Below, piece after piece: positions 61,579-64,000 of a stretch of DNA of 64,000 nucleotides. Source of the DNA: Flaviflexus equikiangi. Its GTDB lineage: Bacteria; Actinomycetota; Actinomycetes; Actinomycetales; Actinomycetaceae. The first letter of the stretch is position 1; each line of letters opens with the position of its first letter. Made by a program: the position numbers and the translations under genes. The stretch spans positions 1,922,001-1,986,000 of the forward strand of contig NZ_CP059676.1 of the NCBI RefSeq assembly GCF_014069875.1, given 5' to 3'. The notes below the pieces were generated by a model that did not search any database, was not told the origin of the DNA, and saw only the letters and a program-made list of their open reading frames with translations.

Positions 61579-62640
61579 CTATGCCAGGTCGGCGAAGAAC
61601 GTATCCCACGGGATGTCGAGTGGAGCATCCTCTTCGACGACGGAGTAGAGGAAGCGGCACAGCGGGTATTCGTCTGGACGGATGACGCCGCGTTCCGTGA
61701 GCGGACGGAGAGCCTTGCCGATGACCTTGATCGCGGCGACGCCCTCGAGCGTCACGCCCTTCATGTGCTGGTCGCGGACCTCCGAGAAGGGGATGCCCTG
61801 GCCGACGAGCGTGCCGGCCTTGACGTTGCGCCCGCCCATGGAGGTGACGAACATGTCGCCGACCCCGCCCAGACCATCTGCTGTTTCAGGGTTCCCGCCC
61901 ATGAGGGTGACGAAGGAACGGAGCTCCTTCTGTCCCTGCGCGAAGAGGGCGGCACCATAGTTGTACATGACGTACTTGTTATCGGCCTTCCCCTGCTTCC
62001 TCAGGAGCCCCTCGGCGAAGCCTGCCGCGAAAGCATAGATGTTCTTCGTCGCGGCACCTGTCTCGTGCCCGATGAAGTCGGCCGATGTCCACACGTGGTA
62101 GTAGTCGGTGCGGAACAGGTCCGCCAAATACTCGGCATCATCCCGGTTCTCACCGCAGAAGACGACAGCCGTGTCATGGTGGACGGCGAGTTCGCCGGCA
62201 ATGGAGGGGCCGACGATCGCATTCCACGAGATCGACTCGGCTAGCTCGGGATCCATGTAGGAGCGGATCACCTCGGGCAGGATATGCATGGTCCCGTCCT
62301 CGTCCGCCCTCATGCCCTTCGTGATGCAGAGGAACTTCTGACCCGGCTTGATGAGCCGGGCGAGCTGCTCCCCCGCCCACTCAACGCCGAACGAGTTGAC
62401 TCCCGACATGACGACGTCCGCCCCGTCGAATGCTTTCTCAGCATCCTCCAGCTGGTAGGCGGTCACGCCGTCGTTCACCTTGAGGCCGAGATCGGGGTGG
62501 ATGCCGGTGGTCTGGATCGAGTCGATGATCTCCCGATCGAGGAACGTGCCGACGAGGCGAACGTCGTGACCGTTCTCGGACGATGGGAATGAGAGCGCTG
62601 TTGCCATGATTCCAGCGCCGAGCATGACGATAGTTGCCAT
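61579..62640 (-). CDS. Glycerol-3-phosphate dehydrogenase-like (GpsA family)
   Basis: A 353-residue cytosolic NAD(P)-dependent dehydrogenase. It has GAGIMATALSFP in the Rossmann loop, ITKGMR, GPSIAGELA, the catalytic Lys in GAATKNIYAFAAG and GLGGVGDMFVT. These are GpsA motifs, but several are altered (GPSFAEEV to GPSIAGEL, ALKNV to ATKNI), so it may oxidise a different polyol phosphate. It starts 5 bp after the stop of the next FGGY kinase, arguing for a kinase-then-dehydrogenase pair. ATG 62640 is chosen to begin at the Rossmann fold. Confidence 0.85.
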   Translation of the reverse strand: MATIVMLGAGIMATALSFPSSENGHDVRLVGTFLDREIIDSIQTTGIHPDLGLKVNDGVTAYQLEDAEKAFDGADVVMSGVNSFGVEWAGEQLARLIKPGQKFLCITKGMRADEDGTMHILPEVIRSYMDPELAESISWNAIVGPSIAGELAVHHDTAVVFCGENRDDAEYLADLFRTDYYHVWTSADFIGHETGAATKNIYAFAAGFAEGLLRKQGKADNKYVMYNYGAALFAQGQKELRSFVTLMGGNPETADGLGGVGDMFVTSMGGRNVKAGTLVGQGIPFSEVRDQHMKGVTLEGVAAIKVIGKALRPLTERGVIRPDEYPLCRFLYSVVEEDAPLDIPWDTFFADLA

Positions 62641-62645
62641 TATGT

Positions 62646-64000
62646 CTACTTCCGTTTCGTAGCTGTGTTGATGCGGGTGAAGATGTCGGCAAGCGCCGGG
62701 TAGATGTCCTGCTGGATGGCGGCCCACTCCCCGTAGACCTCGTACGCCGCCATGTCCGGCTCGGTCTTGTCGACGAAGCTTGACATGTTCTCCGACGCGG
62801 TCTGGACGTCCGGGTATGCGCCGATTGCTGCCATCGCCATCATCGCCGCACCCTGCGCGCTCACCTCGTCCACACCCGAGACGACAAGGGGAAGACCAGT
62901 CGCGTCAGCGAAGATCCGACGATAGAGCGGGTTGCGCGACCCGCCGCCCGTGCACCGCAGCTCCGTGAGCCGCCGTCCAGACGACTCCTGGACACGCTCG
63001 AGATTCCCGCGCAGCTCCATCGCCATTCCCTCGATGATGGAGCGATACAGGTGTGCCCTCGTGTGGGCCGAGCCGAAGCCGACCATGATGCCCTTCGCGA
63101 AAGGATCCCAATGCGGGGACTGGACCGCGTTCCAGTAGGGCACCGTCAACAGTCCGGCCGTGCCGGGCTCGAGCTCCGCGGCCGCACGATCGAGTTCCGG
63201 ATCGAGCCCGCCCTCGAGGGCGGGGTCGCCGAGCTCCTGGCGGAACCAGTTCGCGAGAACGGACCCGGAGTTCTGGACGATCTCGAGCACGAAAGAATCG
63301 GGGATGCCGCCGAGGAGTGTCCGGTAGGCGGGCGAGTAGGCGAACTCGAAGGCGTGGACGCCTGCCACGATCGAGGTGCCGATGTTGACGTAGGCGACAT
63401 CCTCTGCAATGGCGGAGGTGCCGAGCCCGGCTGCCTGACCATCGCCGACACCGGCGACGAGCACGACATCGGGTCCGAGCCCCCAGGACGCGAGGATGTC
63501 AGGATTGATCGTGTCGATGATCGATGCGGGAGGGGCGAGTTCCGCCATCTGCTCGCGCGTCACACCCGCGATGTCGAGCAGTTCGTCCGAATAGTCGACG
63601 TTCGCGATGTCGAGAAGGTTCAGCGTGTCTGCGGAACCGACTGCGGACACCCACCGACCCACGAGACGGTGGGCGAGATATGCGTGGACGTCGACGAGCT
63701 TGTGGGCCGCGGACAGCACCTCCGGCTCATGCTTCTTCAGCCAGGCGATCTTGTAGAGCGCCGGCGTCGTGTCGGCCGGCTTCCCGGACAGTTCGTGGAT
63801 GTGCTCGGAGCCGTATTCGCGGATCTCTTCGCCTGCCCGGGAGTCCAGCCAGAGGATGGCGGGGCGCAGGGCCGCGCCATCCTCGTCGACGAGTGCGAAA
63901 GACTCGCGCTGGTGGGTGATGCAGATTGCCCTGATCCGATCCCGTTCGTCCGCGCCGAGCGCCGCACATGCCTGGGCAACAGCGGACTCGGTCGATGACC
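62646..64000 (-). CDS. XylB-type FGGY kinase, partial (5' end outside window)
   Basis: The frame is open from its TAG stop to the window edge (451 codons seen), so the first ~40 residues are missing. Motifs present are CITHQRESFALVDE, AILWLDSRAGEE, YWNAVQSPHWDPFAKG and TGGGSRNPLYRRIFAD. A GTG at 63719 is an internal codon, not the start. The kinase lies 5 bp before a GpsA-like gene and probably acts with it: phosphorylation of a polyol or ketose followed by NAD-linked oxidation. Confidence 0.87.
   Translation of the reverse strand, partial: SSTESAVAQACAALGADERDRIRAICITHQRESFALVDEDGAALRPAILWLDSRAGEEIREYGSEHIHELSGKPADTTPALYKIAWLKKHEPEVLSAAHKLVDVHAYLAHRLVGRWVSAVGSADTLNLLDIANVDYSDELLDIAGVTREQMAELAPPASIIDTINPDILASWGLGPDVVLVAGVGDGQAAGLGTSAIAEDVAYVNIGTSIVAGVHAFEFAYSPAYRTLLGGIPDSFVLEIVQNSGSVLANWFRQELGDPALEGGLDPELDRAAAELEPGTAGLLTVPYWNAVQSPHWDPFAKGIMVGFGSAHTRAHLYRSIIEGMAMELRGNLERVQESSGRRLTELRCTGGGSRNPLYRRIFADATGLPLVVSGVDEVSAQGAAMMAMAAIGAYPDVQTASENMSSFVDKTEPDMAAYEVYGEWAAIQQDIYPALADIFTRINTATKRK

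Noticed and set aside
63719-63719. GTG at 63719 as the start of the last FGGY kinase
   Set aside because: The same frame remains open to the window edge and encodes conserved kinase motifs upstream (ITHQRES, LWLDSRAG).
1-64000. tRNA, rRNA, CRISPR arrays, insertion sequences or prophage
   Set aside because: No tRNA-like T-loops, repeat-spacer arrays, transposase motifs or terminal inverted repeats were seen; the small excisionase-like protein at 17258-17467 is a conserved chromosomal gene next to bS22.

Overview
This is a GC-rich, gene-dense actinobacterial chromosome segment. Three lines of evidence point that way. The menaquinone genes sit beside a resA-ccdA-resB-ccsB cytochrome c block. 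A BldC-like helix-turn-helix gene sits beside a 32-residue bS22 ribosomal protein gene, an order known from Mycobacterium and relatives. Several genes also start on GTG or TTG or look leaderless. The family is probably Actinomycetaceae (a Flaviflexus-like organism would fit), but that is inference from gene content.

Bases 1-23,300 are core genome. menG, menF, menD, menC, menB, menE and menA cover most of menaquinone synthesis from chorismate, with an HtrA-like protease beside menD. Two small membrane genes, a polytopic membrane protein and a lipoprotein follow. Next, reading leftwards from 17,467 to 10,999, come a BldC-like regulator, bS22, a glutaredoxin-like protein, a MarR regulator, a histidine phosphatase, a TlpA/ResA thioredoxin, CcdA, ResB and CcsB. 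Then rightwards come a Trk/Ktr potassium system, radA, mutY and a small membrane protein. A SorC regulator with an argA-type acetyltransferase is the transition.

Bases 23,800-64,000 are an unusually dense sugar, polyol and sugar-phosphate catabolic region. It holds seven FGGY kinases (one frameshifted, one cut by the window edge), four zinc-dependent dehydrogenases, three aldolase-family genes and a split transketolase. It also holds a RuBisCO-like protein, a glycerol-1-phosphate dehydrogenase (AraM family), a fused dihydroxyacetone/erythrulose-type kinase, a triosephosphate isomerase homologue, a class II aldolase, three HAD phosphatases (one CbbY-like), a fused 2-oxoacid dehydrogenase E1 with E2, a 2-hydroxyacid dehydrogenase and a GpsA-like dehydrogenase. 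Regulators are two SorC, two GntR/HutC and one DeoR. No sugar transporter is encoded here; the only transporter is a Bcr/CflA-type efflux protein.

The units work as oxidise-phosphorylate-cleave modules: (i) 31,447-26,914 dehydrogenase, SorC, deoC, AraB-like kinase; (ii) transketolase halves divergent from the RuBisCO-like gene; (iii) 39,187-44,759 G1P dehydrogenase, DhaKL, TIM-like, class II aldolase, CbbY-like; (iv) E1-E2; (v) frameshifted kinase plus dehydrogenase; (vi) a seven-gene leftward unit 59,934-52,040; (vii) kinase plus GpsA-like dehydrogenase. A recurring TTGTATAG element overlaps promoter -10 boxes in units (iii) and (iv), suggesting shared GntR control. The substrates are not determined; C4 to C5 polyols or ketoses, including branched ones such as apiose derivatives, are the best guesses.
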